DNA of 64,000 nucleotides from NCBI GenBank assembly GCA_037952775.1, contig JBANAY010000003.1, positions 682,001 through 746,000 of the forward strand, read 5' to 3'. Each line of letters opens with the position of its first letter. Position 1 is the first letter of the stretch. The notes beneath the pieces were generated by a model. It ran no database searches. It saw nothing but the letters and a program-made list of their open reading frames with translations, and was not told where the DNA came from. Shown here piece after piece: positions 1 to 11,261 of this stretch. Both the position numbers and the translations under genes were made by a program. Source of the DNA: Clonostachys chloroleuca (Eukaryota; Ascomycota; Sordariomycetes; Hypocreales; Bionectriaceae).

Positions 1-1328
1 GCTTTCTTTCCACTCGAGGTTTGTCTCCATCCAATGCGATCCCTCCCAGCTCAACACAATCTATGTCCACCATAAGTAAAATGAAATGCAACTGTGGCTT
101 CATGAGAATATTCTCAAACTGACTGTTGTGATAGAGTTATCAATAGATGAGGTTATTCGAAACCATATGTCTAGCCCAGAATTAAGCTCCCAACGCATAC
201 AGCGATCAAGGCTCCCAGTCAGCTGACGCGGCCTCCATGATGGTAAGTTTATTTGTTTACCGCTCTTGTTCTCTACTTCCATGGACTAAGGAATGCTGAA
301 TAGCTTTGTGTTTGTCTAATTCTGTATATCTATGTAATCTTTCCACAAGCCGTGCCAAACCTCAAGCTCGCCATGCGAAAGGCATCCGCATTAGCCAGTT
401 CGAGTTTCCCTAGACGCAAAGTTAACTTTAGGCCAAGAACAGATCTCTCAGGTAGACATCTTGATCTAACAATCTCCGGGTCGTGGAGAGTGATCATCAA
501 AACTACCCGTTCCTCTAGTGGGAAATGTAGAGTACGAGCTTGAGTTGCTGCACACAGGCGTATTATCCAATGTAGCTGTGAATCATGCGCAAGGTGGCCA
601 TCGCCATTTTCCATTAGGCCACGTTAGTTCTTGTAGTTATTGGAGCGTGTTCAATACTGCTGTAGCATTCGTTATTGTGCTAGGTTTATCAGCCATTAAT
701 AATAAGTATTCAACGGTCAAGTGCGTTCTTACATTTCTTCCTTTGAAAATCATCTCCGCGGACATGCACAGATGCTACCCTCACTGACACAATGAAGCCT
801 TTTTTTGAGCACATGAGGCAACAAAGTAGAACCGCATCGGCCGTGATAGGTGCGTGTTCAATCCGCGTTGTGCGGCGACTTGAGCGCCGCAACCGCCGCA
901 GGTGCCGCAGCCCACTCCGGACGTCAGCTGGTACTGCATTGATGTAGCTGTAGGTTGAAATAAGCTGAAGTATTGATTTCTATTCGTCCCAGAAAACGCC
1001 ATATAATTTGTAAGCGCGCCCTTGGAACGTCTCCGATGTCACTCTGCATGCTGAGTTGTGCCTAATTAGGATTGCCACTCAATCTTCAGTGTAGAAGCCA
1101 ACGACTATCTCCCAGGGTAAGAATATACACCAGAAAAAGATCGAAGCTCAGGGAAATTCAGGCCATGTTGTCATGACCGAATGATATCACCGATTGCACC
1201 ACCATTATCACCAATTTTCAACTATATAGCCATGGCTCTTGGACGCTTGTTCCTGAGAACGGACATCTGCAATCACAACAAAACCAATCCGTATTGAATC
1301 AAACAATTTACATCCTCAAGACACGAAT
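1..1328. other. Intergenic, no gene supported
   Basis: Only short overlapping frames without family resemblance are present. A TATA-like ACTATATAGCC near 1215-1225 lies about 110 bp before the hydrolase ATG at 1329 and may belong to its promoter. Nothing else is supported. Confidence 0.6.
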
Positions 1329-2210
1329 ATGTCCAACATAATATCATATGTCTCCTCGGTGGATGCGGGCGGCTCCAACATGTTTTACCGCTATGCTGCG
1401 CCTACCAACGAGCCTGAAGGCACAATCCTGCTGCTCCACGGATTTCCGTCTTCCTCTCACCAGTTTCGGAACCTTATACCTCGACTAGCTGGTCGTGGTT
1501 ACAAGGTCATCGCGCCTGATCTGCCAGGGTACGGCTTCACCACTGTCCCTGACGGCTACAACTATACCTTTGCCGACATCGCCGCAACCATAGAGCTCTT
1601 CGTGTCTGCGCTTCTACTCCAGAAAATCGCAATTTATATCTTCGACTATGGCGCCCCAACTGGGCTTCGATATGCTCTAAACAATCCCGACAATGTTGTG
1701 GCCATCATAAGCCAGAATGGAAATGCCTACGTTGAGGGTTTTGGAACGAAGTTCTGGGCTCCGATCAGGAAGTATTGGGAGACTGGATCTATCCAGGATC
1801 GCAACGCACTCCAGGGCGCCCTTGAGCTTGACTCCATCACCTGGCAGTATACCAATGGCTCGCCCCATCCGGAGAAGATCCAACCCGAGAGCTACTGGCT
1901 GGACCATGCACTAGTGGAGCGCGAGGGCAACCGAGATATCCAGCTGGATCTGCTCTACGATTACCGCAAGAATATCGACCTCTACCCCGCTTTCCAGGAA
2001 TACTTTCGAACTTCCGAAGTGCCTGTTCTTGCCATTTGGGGCAAGAATGATGAGATCTTTATTCCACCCGGGGCTAAGGCGTTCAAGAAGGATGTGAAGA
2101 ATCTCGAATTGCACCTCATTGACGCTGGACACTTTGCCATCGAGACCAACGAAGACTACTTTGCCAACGAGATTGACGACTTTCTTCGAAAAGGCGACAT
2201 TTTTGGCTAA
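1329..2210 (+). CDS. Alpha/beta hydrolase, epoxide hydrolase / haloalkane dehalogenase type
   Basis: A single-exon protein of 293 aa. The alpha/beta-hydrolase fold is clear: the oxyanion-hole segment LLLHGFPSSS at residues 34-43, APDLPGYG at 62-69, and a nucleophile elbow FDYGAP at 105-110. Asp106 sits where serine hydrolases carry Ser, so this belongs to the Asp-nucleophile branch (epoxide hydrolases, haloalkane dehalogenases). A probable acid Asp241 lies in GKNDEIF and the base His268 in GHFAIE, so the triad is complete. Length fits the family and there is no signal peptide, so it is probably cytosolic. The ATG at 1329 fits the fold's start. The substrate cannot be inferred; fungal paralogues act in detoxification or secondary metabolism. 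No neighbour constrains its role. Family call is strong, reaction (C-O or C-halogen cleavage) is inferred from the nucleophile. Confidence 0.92.
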   Translation: MSNIISYVSSVDAGGSNMFYRYAAPTNEPEGTILLLHGFPSSSHQFRNLIPRLAGRGYKVIAPDLPGYGFTTVPDGYNYTFADIAATIELFVSALLLQKIAIYIFDYGAPTGLRYALNNPDNVVAIISQNGNAYVEGFGTKFWAPIRKYWETGSIQDRNALQGALELDSITWQYTNGSPHPEKIQPESYWLDHALVEREGNRDIQLDLLYDYRKNIDLYPAFQEYFRTSEVPVLAIWGKNDEIFIPPGAKAFKKDVKNLELHLIDAGHFAIETNEDYFANEIDDFLRKGDIFG

Positions 2211-2952
2211 TTTGGCATGCTTTTCTGGCTACCAAGTCCTTCTGGCTACTAAAGCCGCCCGTATAGGGAAGAACGCTTTTGGGGAAACAGGGAGGTCACC
2301 CGAGATAAAACTACACTTTTCGTTCTTTAGTCTCTCATTATCAGATATTGATTTGAATTTTGTGTGTCGTTCATGTGGAGGGTGTTGGTCTTTATCTGGA
2401 CAACACCATTCCTGGTCGCTCATTTTTTTATTTTAGTTAGCCATGCAAACCAAGCAGCAGCTGATAGGCTGTGAGGGAACAAGCTATCCAACAACCGCTG
2501 GTTGGGGAAATCAACATGCAAAATATTCCGACCCCATGATCACACAGACCTAGCACTTTTCATATCCTTAGTGCTAGTTTGATAATCTGCTAGAAATACA
2601 CTCTTTGATCACAATCTTCGTGCACAATACTATTTACGATGCCAATAATCTTCCATCAATCCTCCCAAGCAGCATCATTCATGATTGTACCTTGATGTTT
2701 CGCAATCACTGTGCCAAGGTTCTTTAATATATATTCAACTCGAGTGATTGGATAAAGTCTAATCCTTAACATCTTTCTGCGAAGCAGTTCGTGACAAAGA
2801 AAGCTCTATTTTCGACTTAGAATAGAAGGTTATGTTTTCATCAGCGCCGATGGGGAATGGCTGATGGAAAACACAATTCCATTCCATCACACCGAGTTGC
2901 CCTAACCAAAAATTGACATCCACCCCCCAAACCAACTGCCCTTACTCTAGCT
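2211..2952. other. Intergenic, convergent 3' regions
   Basis: This lies between the hydrolase (plus strand) and the NTF2-like gene (minus strand), so it holds the 3' ends of both. The sequence is moderately AT-rich. No gene, repeat or RNA was recognised. Confidence 0.6.
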
Positions 2953-3396
2953 TTAGGCATTCATTTGGCCTTGATGTTTGTTCATGAGCTCCATCGCCTT
3001 TGCTGAATCACAAAACTCTAGTATCTCCTCAATCTTCTTCCCATCACCAGTCATCGTCAAAATGAACAAGTATTCGTTCTCGTACTCTCCCAGCGGAGTG
3101 CTCCCCTTGTTTTTCACATGCATCACCACCTTTCGAGACTCGACATCGACAACCATTTCTTTGTCATCGAGTATCCAGCAGGTGCAGTCTTTCATCATGT
3201 CGGCAAATCGGCCGTAAAATACTCCGTATTCTGCGTTGTTGTAGGTTCCGATACCGAGTGATGAGGGGAGGTGTGTATGCTTGCAGGTGTCGGCACGGAT
3301 AGAGAGGACAGCATCGACAGTATGTTCATTGCAGCGATCAATAAAATTAGTGGCAGTTCTCTGGAGTGTCGCTCGCAGTTCCTTAAAGTCTGCCAT
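2953..3396 (-). CDS. NTF2-like isomerase/cyclase-type protein (Trt14/AusH/PrhC-like)
   Basis: A single-exon protein of 147 aa starting MADFKELRAT. It has the small cone-shaped NTF2/SnoaL fold pattern: an N-terminal helix with ATNFIDRCNEHTVDAVLSIR, the CKHTHLPSSLG segment, then NAEYGVFYGRF, KVVMHVKN, and the strand pair ENEYLFILTMTGDGKKI followed by EILEFCDSA. From memory of the family this order of motifs resembles the fungal dimeric meroterpenoid proteins Trt14, AusH and PrhC, which catalyse late isomerisation or ring rearrangement. No terpene cyclase, prenyltransferase or polyketide synthase is in the window, so an actual meroterpenoid role is not supported here. The next possibly related gene is the PhyH dioxygenase about 7 kb away. 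Family similarity is good; substrate and reaction are unknown. Confidence 0.8.
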   Translation of the reverse strand: MADFKELRATLQRTATNFIDRCNEHTVDAVLSIRADTCKHTHLPSSLGIGTYNNAEYGVFYGRFADMMKDCTCWILDDKEMVVDVESRKVVMHVKNKGSTPLGEYENEYLFILTMTGDGKKIEEILEFCDSAKAMELMNKHQGQMNA

Positions 3397-4027
3397 TTTG
3401 CTCTTTTCGTGGGTTTGGACCTTTTAATGCACACTTATCTTGGAAATTTGGAGAAATGAAGTTTCATACTCTTGTTTAAGGGTGCGCCACACACTTTATA
3501 AGCGGGTGGCTGCATCCGGAGGACTTGCGTCGTATATGTCGTGTTCGCACTAATAATGCGACGAACAATAGCTCCGTCCATCTCGTTTTAAGTTTGCAAC
3601 ATCCGGCTAGAGGCACGCCCCATTAAAATAAGAACAGGGCGAGTGAAAACTTCTTGACCACGCGCGGTGCTCCCCCTCAATGCAATATGCTATCTACTGA
3701 ATGCCAGGGAGGAAGCTGAGTGGTGCTCGGCTTGCTTGGAATTAAACGATATAACCTCCCCCTCTCACGACGCTTTGACGCCTTAGAGAGATAAGCGAGG
3801 AGTAGGAATACTGTGAATTGAAACTGACTATGGAAAACAAATGACATTACAGACTATGAGATGTGTAGATAGAGAGCATAAATGATAAACAACATGAAAA
3901 TTTCAGATCTGAAGACGAGCACAAAGGGGATTAGAGGTGTCGGTGCCAGCAGAGACTACCGATAAAACTAAGCCCCTCGCATGACATCGATATTGAACCA
4001 GTCCCCTTCTACAGTAGAAGTTCTCCC
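3397..4027. other. Intergenic, nothing recognised
   Basis: This separates two minus-strand genes and contains the promoter of the NTF2-like gene and the 3' end of the RGG-box gene. No open frame with family resemblance was seen. Confidence 0.6.
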
Positions 4028-4802
4028 CTAGCGTTGGTTTTCGTTATTGTAGTCGCCCCAACCAACGTTCCTCGCCTGGTCATACTGAAACATTTGCTCA
4101 GTCAGAGCCGGCATGGTCTTGTCATCGGGGAGCTCGTGGTCAGCCGGTACGAACGTCGCATTGGTGAAGGGATTACTGGGCCTTGCGCCTCGGCCTCCTC
4201 GACCTCGGCCTCCGCCCCTCCCAACAGGGGGTCTTGTTGTATCATGGTACCCGACAGTATAGACATCCCTTTGATTCTCGTTGTAAAAGCCCCGGGTTGT
4301 GCCTGGATCGCCACCATTGTAGGGTGTCGAGCCCGGGAGAAGGGGATATCCCACTACAGTCCCGGTTGCTGCGAGGTTCATAGCAGGCCTGTCCCGGTTA
4401 TGGAACTGATGAGGGTAGCGGTTATGAGGAGGACGGTTCTGTTGAGTTGGCGCAGCATTGATTTGGCTGGCGACATTCAAGTCGAGAAGGACCTTGGTGG
4501 GATTGCTGTTGGACAAATTATCACTGAAATGCTGTAACTGAGGTTAAAATCAGATGATTTACCGAAAGAAGCATCGGCGTAGCAGAGGTTTAGCTTACAA
4601 ATGCATCTCCAGTCAAGGACAGTGGCGGGGCGCTCGCAAAAGGGTCAGAAGATGAGAGTTGGTCTCCAGTCAATGACATGGAGCCTTGATTGGTAGTCGA
4701 TGTCCCGGCGTATGATCCCTGGCCAGGGTTCTGGCCAAAACCATTGTGATGGTTACGACGATTGTTGTTGTTATAGTTGTTGTTATAGTTGTTGTACGAC
4801 AT
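4028..4802 (-). CDS. Hypothetical low-complexity protein with Asn/Tyr-rich start and RGG box
   Basis: Two exons, 4802-4599 and 4531-4028 (intron 4598-4532, GTAAGC...TTACAG, phase 0; an acceptor 6 nt earlier is equally in frame), give about 235 aa. I do not recognise the family. The first 20 residues are almost only Asn, Tyr, Arg and His (MSYNNYNNNYNNNN), followed by two SLTGD motifs flanking a SSDPFASAPP linker. Residues near 170-190 form a Gly/Arg run, GRGGGRGRGGRGAR, an RGG-box-like element typical of RNA-binding or condensate-forming proteins. There is no globular domain, membrane segment or signal peptide. A prion-like domain plus RGG suggests RNA or RNP association, but that is inference from composition only. 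Splicing is well supported because both exons join in phase and share the same compositional bias. Confidence 0.7.
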
Positions 4803-5872
4803 GGTGTTGCTTTCGGACTCTTAATGATTGAGCTGTTGCAACACCAGAAATACTAATGGTAGAATGGTCTTTTTATATCCAGGGCTCGCTGGACCAAGCC
4901 TAATATTAGGCTCATTCAGCACCCTGGGCCATCTCGCATGGCCACACATGGCCGCATATCGCGAGGACTCGGCGTGAATGAGCTAGCAAATGACGAGCCT
5001 TGATGCTAATATGCGGCATAGCCTCAGCCGTAGCTGAAGAACAAATGCAGGATCTCGTCTCGTGTATTCTAAGGAACATCCGGGAGATCCTATTAAGCGT
5101 AAAATTACCAGATGCATGTAGAAGTGCTGATACCTGATCCAGATGCTTGCAGCAGCGTCTGAGAGGAAATGTCTGGACAGGTTAGCTTCTTCAAACCCAT
5201 CTATGTCCGGTCAAGAAGTATCGACTGGCTCAGAATCAGCTTCAATACTGAGACATGGCGTAACTCAGCTGTAGCTGAAAACCCAAACAATTGCAGAGGA
5301 TCTCATTCTAGTCTTCGACAGCGCATGTAGTGGATCCTGCTGAGCATTACGTAGCAATAGTTTCCAGGGCACCTGCAGTAGTTCCTGCACCTACAGCGCC
5401 TATATCTCATCCATCATAATCTACGTTGGGTTAGGGAGCATTGGTTGGCCGCCCTGTACTTATTTTTAGAGTGGTGGCCGGCAGCCAAGCCCCCAAGCGC
5501 TGGCTTTAATAACACGCGTCTCAACACCCAAGTTCAAGACTTGCAGGGCGGCGCGTAAAAGAGGAGGTTGTGGGGCTTCTCCCTCAGCTCACGAAATGAT
5601 GAGAGCCCAACACAGCGGCTGAGAAATACAGCCTTTACACACACCCCTGAGGAAGTTCGTCAGTTCCATTTCATTACGGAGTACGTGTCCTCGCAATCTC
5701 CCTTTACTAATCAGTTCCATTCCACTAAGTGGCCAAAGTACGAACTGTCGCCAATCAATCCGTCCTCTATTCACGCTACTCAATACATTGTACGCCAAGC
5801 GTGTGAGATTGTCAAACGCATCTCGCCTAGACCCCCATCTTCACACATCATCATATCATTACTTTTAGAACT
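4803..5872. other. Intergenic with a diverged duplicated segment
   Basis: A divergent promoter region between the RGG gene (minus) and the DUF3632 gene (plus). Two loosely similar stretches, about 5020-5105 and 5258-5345, both carry GTAGCTGAA followed by an AT-poor GATCTC segment and may be an old duplication. No gene was found. Confidence 0.4.
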
Positions 5873-7044
5873 ATGGCAAACAACCACAAACCCGGCGAGG
5901 AGCGACTGGAAGACAATGTTTCCAGTAGGCCAAAGATTGAGCTTGCGTCAGAGGAGAGTGGATTAGGCAGTGCTAACGTTGCACTTCAACCAGATGAGAC
6001 TGCTCAGAGTAGTCTCAGAGACGAGGATTCAATTCCCGTCAAATCCGAAAAGCCTGCGCCTCAATCCAAGTTCGATCTTCGCGAGATCAAAACAACCAGT
6101 CTAACTGAGCCAGCCATTTCCATTTTGAATATTATCGAGACTGCCCTGAATTCGGCGAGTCCGGGGAGCGCCAGTATCGCCGCCCAGAGCCTGGACCTTC
6201 TTTGTCCATCTACCAAATCCAGTGAGGTTGGAGATTATATATGGATTCTCTGGACCATGTTCTTGGAGGTTGCCCAGGCGTTGCCCCACGACTCAAATAA
6301 ACCAGGCCAGGGGACCCTTGTAGCGATTCTCTTTGAGCTACAGCAGTGTGCCAAGGGAGATGTGAGCCTTTGGGGGGTGAGTCAACTTAGCATTCAAAGG
6401 CCGTAAATCAACATTAACATTTGTTCCGTTGCAGAGTGAGTGGCGCCTGTGGAAAGATCTCCCTTTGCTGTCAAATTTCATGGACGAAACCTGGACTGGT
6501 ATATCAACCGCATCTAACTGTCGAATGCACAGTAGACCAAGAATTTACAGCTAACAATAACGTTAAAGACCCCGTTGGAAAGGATGAGATTATCGATGCA
6601 CAATCGGCACGGAGGTGGCGTAATCAAAATGCCTTCGCCGCCCGATGTGTTGAAGAAGGTGTGGGGGAGTGGGCACACTTTGGGATCTGGCAACTGCGAG
6701 CAGCCCTAGAAGAAGAGAGAGCGGCAGACCAGGCCGAGAATCGGGAATGTCTCATTCTAGCAGCAAGTGAGTGGGCTATTCACTCCGGCGCAAGGTTGCT
6801 GCAATGGGCGGCGGATGAGGACAAGGAACCAGAACCATTTGACTGGGGTACTGATGTTGCCGCTGGGAGTTTGTTCCAAGGCAACCCCGGGTTATCTCAT
6901 AGGCGCTGGAATTTTTGGAAAGATCGATTCAACGAAGCCAGCAAAGACACGGGATTGTGGAACGAGGGAGCAATAGCGGCAGCGCGAGAAGCCTTTGAGA
7001 GCATGACTGAGGCAGAAACCCGAAAAGGAAATAAATCAGCCTAA
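5873..7044 (+). CDS. DUF3632-family protein, three exons
   Basis: Exons 5873-6376, 6435-6498 and 6551-7044 join in phase to give 353 aa. Introns are 58 nt (GTGAGT...TTGCAG) and 52 nt (GTATAT...TTACAG). After a disordered acidic N-terminus of about 75 residues comes a helical domain. The segment VSLWG then SEWRLWKDLPLLSNFMDETW straddles intron 1, followed by ARRWRNQNAFAARCVEEGV, the GIWQLRAALEEER motif and an ASEWAIHSGARLLQW helix. This order (WxxWRLWxDLPLL, FxA, WxLRxALE, WIxxAG) is what I recall for the fungal DUF3632 family, soluble helical proteins of unknown function common in Pezizomycotina. It ends with ATRKGNKSA-like basic residues. No neighbour explains its role, and no targeting signal is visible. 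The structure is well supported by phase; function is unknown. Confidence 0.82.
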
Positions 7045-7747
7045 GTGGAAAACAATATCAAATATATTGTTTACCAAGGGAAATACAGTCTTTGGCTGCA
7101 ATTATGACACGTGACAACGTTGGCTTGGAAACTTGGTTATCACCAGCCACGTCCTCTCAAGCCACCACAGGCAGCTGAGTTTATCTTATCATGTGGCTGG
7201 GAAGATAGGGTGGCCTATTTAAGCCTAGCGCGGATCTTCTCTCTACCTGCTTACCCTAGAGCCTCTACCTAGCAAATGTTCTCTCTGTATGAGAATTCGG
7301 TCAACTAGACTTAAGAAAGGGTGTATAACTGCCTAACACATGTGGAATTGCCTCTTTTGCCTCTTTCGATGTAGGAAGTAAAAAAGGGAGGTCTCATAGA
7401 ATACTGACTGATTTGACGAACAATATCTATTTTATCATGGCAACTTTCAAATTAGACAGGAAGAGATTTCTTCCGTTACCTTAGGTGGATATCTTATCAC
7501 GTGATTCCAGAAGAATGCGATAAGAACTGATAAGAGATAAGAACAACGGCGCGAGTTCCGCAACAACCAGCGCTTCATTCTGTCCATTCTTCTAGCCCGC
7601 ACTCCCAACGAGCCCTCTCACAATATGGGAATTATTGGTGATTATGAGTGCTAATAATGCGTCTTCGCGAAAAAGGGTCAAAACAAAGACATTTACAGGG
7701 TAATTAATGAGTACCCACCCGATTTGTGGGTAGAGAGCTAATCACGG
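7045..7747. promoter_or_regulatory. Promoter region with clustered GATA sites and an E-box
   Basis: The stretch upstream of the Zn2Cys6 regulator holds CTTATC at 7493-7498 overlapping CACGTG at 7498-7503, then GATAAG at 7519-7524, 7529-7534 and 7536-7541. Two more occur in TTATCTTATC at 7181-7190. HGATAR is the binding site of fungal GATA factors (nitrogen regulator AreA, iron regulator SreA, light factors), and CACGTG binds bHLH factors. The spacing within 50 bp suggests a real operator for the downstream gene; this is inference. Confidence 0.55.
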
Positions 7748-9716
7748 ATGTGCCGCAGCTGTTGGACATGCCGATCCAGGAAAGTGAAGTGCGACGCCAA
7801 CCGCCCAAAATGCCACCGCTGCATCAAAGCAAATATTGAATGTCAGGGTTACAATGTGCCGCTGTACTGGATCACCGATGAGGAATCTCACGCCCCCTCG
7901 GCCATCAAACGCCAGGCTATGAAGCTGCCGCGTATGCGCCCCTATCCCCTGATTTGTCGTGGCACGTGCTTACAAGACGAACAGTAGGAGTCCCACACTG
8001 GCGCGCAGGGCAGATCAACGATGTTGACGAGCATTTACAAGATGTCGATGGGTACAAGGCCACCGAGGCTCGGGGAGCCTACGCGTCTGGACCCTTTGGG
8101 GTCTTCACTTCTCGGAGCCAACTGCGCACAAAACCTTCCACCTCCTTGATTGATACCCTGCCTGTTTCAGAAACCCCCATCCTGGAGATAATTGAAGAGG
8201 CCCTTGACGACAGAGAAGCAAATACAGAAATTGCTTCCATCGAAGAGGATGATATGATTGAAGATGTTCAACCCCATTCAGAAAACGCCCTCGCCTTATA
8301 CACCGCTGGCGATGCCGCCGAGTCTCAAGATATCTTACACATTTGCCATTCTCTCATTAACCCCTTCCCAATGCTTGGCAGAGAAGACAGTAAAGATATC
8401 CTTGTCCAACAACTAATGCACAACTATGTGCACAATGTCGCCACTGTCCTGCAGCCTGTAGTTCACTCTGGCAACGCGTATAGCTCGATATATGCTACGC
8501 AAGCTATGGCTGTGGCTTTGAAATCCTCCCAGAACGAGAATGAGATCCAGCACCTAGGACCTTCAAATATCGCATTGAACAGCAAAACCGCATTGTTGTA
8601 CGCGCTCCTCACCTCGTCTGCGTTCTTCCTTCGCGGCTCTGACAGGTTTGGTGAGGCGGATGCGTTGGCCACAAGTTTCCGCTTGAAAGCACAAGCACAT
8701 CTGCAACTGGCATTGAAGTCGCTTTTTGAGCCAAATACTGCATCTGACCAATCGTCATCAAATAAATCCCTCTCTGACTACGAAGGTGTGCTATCTGTGA
8801 TGCTAACCCTAGTCACAGCCGACGTTAGTTTTCTCAACCCCGATGAATGTAGTTTCTTGCTCACAAGCTTTAGGTTCTTGACGGACAAATGAACGAATTT
8901 TGGATACATCTGGATGCAACAAAAGGTCTAGTAAGAAACCTTCGGCAGCATGTACTCCCTGGCTCTCAAGCAGAACACCTCATCAACATCTCATACTTTC
9001 TTCGTACATTGAGCGATTCGTTAGACGTCAGTAACGAGCCTCTGCCGTGGTCACGCGACATATACAACGCGCCGCTCTTCCTTGGAGACGGCAGCACATT
9101 GGAGTTTACATATGGTGTCACTGCCAAACTTGCCGGCTTTATTCGACAAACGTGTATTCTGGCACGGAATACTGCGTACTACAAATCAAATGAAACTGAT
9201 CTCCCAGACGAGTTCCTGGCTGCTCGTGAACAGTTATCGGCCAGTATTTCAGAGTGGCATATCAGCCAGGAGCCGCTGGTTTCATTTTCCAAGAGTGACG
9301 ATATTACTCTTCTACTAATATCAAAGCATATCCTGGCATTTGCGACAAGTATCCGGATTTATTACCACACCCGCGTGCTCCCCTGCGACCAGGATACGCT
9401 CCAATTCCTCGTGCGAAGTGTCGCCTCACAGCTCACTGAGATTGAGGATATCAAGAAGCGCACAGGCTATAACGTGATCCCGACTGCAACCATTTCATGG
9501 CCAGGGTTCATTGCCTCGTGCCAGGCCAGCGCGTCCGACCGCCCCGTCTGGGCCAAATGGTGGAACCAGATGCTCGAGTATCGGATTGGTAATATTTCAA
9601 ATTTATGGACTGTCGTCCAGGAAACTTGGGCTCTGCAGGACAGTGAGCTTAATGATGGCGAGCCGTATTGGGCGGTTGTTTTACGAAGGAGAGGGACGAG
9701 GATACTGGCCATCTGA
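7748..9716 (+). CDS. Zn2Cys6 transcription factor with fungal_trans_2-type C-terminal domain
   Basis: Exons 7748-7931, 7985-8823 and 8874-9716 give 621 aa; introns are 53 nt (GTATGC...AACAG) and 50 nt (GTTAGT...TTTAG), and both restore phase. The binuclear zinc cluster is complete and unusually close to the N-terminus: Cys5, 8, 15, 22, 25 and 32 with the basic loop RSRKVK. After a linker and an acidic patch near residues 150-180, the rest resembles the C-terminal regulatory domain of ArgRII/ARCA-like factors: LLYALLTSSAFFLRG, the YEGVLSVMLTLVTADVL segment crossing intron 2, and IHLDATKGLVRNL. It should act in the nucleus as a DNA-binding regulator. The gene faces the PhyH dioxygenase (convergent, 560 bp apart), which may be a target. 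An in-frame stop precedes the ATG, supporting the start unless an upstream exon exists. Confidence 0.88.
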
Positions 9717-10056
9717 CCTTCGACTTTCTGTACTATTATGATACCATCAATACGAATGATTTGAATATCAGGCACAATACTAGTACATGTGACTCACTCG
9801 AAAACCGACGTAATGATTTGAGGTGTAGCGAGGAGTTGTGACTTTATGGACAAGTCGCTTGTAGGCGCAAGGACTTCTGAGAGGGCTGGCGACTGGGAAG
9901 GTATCCTTTGGCAAAAGATAGTGAAAATGTGTTCGTACTGCATACGGAATTCATAGAGCTCGTAGACTGGCTGGTTTGTGGCCAAACTGGCTGTACACTT
10001 CAAGCATTAATATCTATCTATATCTAGGGCTACCTGTAGAGGTGTTAACTTGCATT

Positions 10057-10092
<36 letters not shown>

Positions 10093-10277
10093 GGTACTCA
10101 GGCTCTCTCAAAGTGCCTATAAAATGACAAAAAAATGAATTTAAGATACAATTTCTGGTTTATTTAGATTAATAAACACCAGTAGCAGACACTCCCATTT
10201 GGGAACCGAGAGAATGCACTTCATACTTATTTTTTCATCTAAGGACTTATATTATCTAGCTACATGCATCACACTGT
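9717..10277. other. Convergent 3' region with a 30-nt T tract
   Basis: This lies between the 3' ends of the regulator and the dioxygenase. A homopolymer of 30 T residues occupies about 10059-10088 and is followed by AT-rich sequence with poly-A-signal-like ATAAA elements (around 10168-10175, TTAATAAACACC). No gene was found. Confidence 0.6.
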
Positions 10278-11261
10278 CTACTCCAGTAAAAATTCTGGGG
10301 ACTTGAGGTCAACCCATCCAAGATTTGGCTCAGATTGTTTCCATCCTAGTCGATCTCGCACAAGCTGGGAATAAGTCTTGACGTCTTCAATTGGATAGCT
10401 TAGGTATGGGATTTCCTTGAAGAATACTGTTAGCAATTGATGTCTGGCGAAATATATAAGACTTACCTCTTGGCGGTGCACACCACTGCACATAAACATA
10501 ATATGCACCGTGCGGCAGCCACTCTGGAGCGTATACTCGCCAGCGCCGTGGTAGAGGCTGCCCAGCATGACAAACGCCTCTCCCTTCTTCAACTCGGCAT
10601 CGATAACGCCTTTGTTCCCATCATCTCCGAAGTCAGGCTTATCGTCACCCCACAGATGAGAACCCGGGATGATGCGTGTTGCGCCGTTGGCCTTGAAAGT
10701 GTCGCATGCGGGGACGAACAACCCAATGAGCATGTCACGTCCCTTGGAGTATTGACTCGCTTGTTGGTGTCGATGGTGATGGTTTTTGTCATCACGGTGA
10801 AGTTTTTGAGGCTTGCACCCGGGTTGCGAGGACATTGTGATAGAGATGGAGAGGAGGGGGTTTGATTTCTGGATGGTAGGTTCGGATCCATACCATATCT
10901 TTGTCTCCAGACCGATAAAATGGTCGGCAATGCTCTGTTAGAGTTTCCAATTAGAGATTGACTTCGGTTGTGGAGATCCAGGTGTGTGTAAGCATACCTG
11001 GTATAATGAGTCGGAGAAGAACTTCTCCCGAACCGTCTTGCTTCGCCCTACGAGCCGAGTGCAAGTGGCGGTTCCTCCGTTCAGCGCACCCACAGTGCTT
11101 CCAGCATCTGCGATGGATGCATCAAGATAGGGCTGAACTTCTCTGCCTGCCTGCTCGAGAGATTCGAAGTCTGTGAAATCTTTGATGATAACGCATCCAT
11201 CCTTCTCGACGGCGTCAATGAAGGCCTGGAGGCCAGCTTCCCGAGCAATGCGCTGAACCAT
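10278..11261 (-). CDS. Phytanoyl-CoA dioxygenase (PhyH) family Fe(II)/2-oxoglutarate oxygenase
   Basis: Exons 11261-10998, 10934-10467 and 10415-10278 give 289 aa. Introns are 63 nt and 51 nt, phase 0 both times. The longer frame to 11300 would need a GTG start, so I take ATG 11261 (MVQRIAREAGL), which matches the usual family start. The HxD...H iron triad is His134, Asp136 (LHRDD) and His217 (SLYHGAG); Arg229 is the likely 2-oxoglutarate anchor. Other family marks are DGCVIIKDF, the GALNGG...CTRLVGRS segment, ATRIIPGSHLWGDD, and the C-terminal RLGWKQSEPNLGWVDL. The size and layout match fungal oxidative tailoring enzymes such as FtmF/verruculogen synthase and AusE-type enzymes. The family uses O2 and 2-oxoglutarate to hydroxylate or rearrange a small molecule; the substrate is unknown. 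It shares a 1.07 kb divergent promoter with an amino-acid permease. Confidence 0.9.

Noticed and set aside
781..1002. Cys/Gly-rich minus-strand frame
   Set aside because: Short, no known metallothionein pattern, no supporting context.
4034..4537. 167-codon plus-strand frame
   Set aside because: It is antisense to exon 2 of the RGG protein and has no domain; the minus-strand spliced gene explains the composition.
2953..11261. A meroterpenoid biosynthetic cluster
   Set aside because: No polyketide synthase, prenyltransferase, terpene cyclase or P450 is present; two tailoring-like families are not enough.
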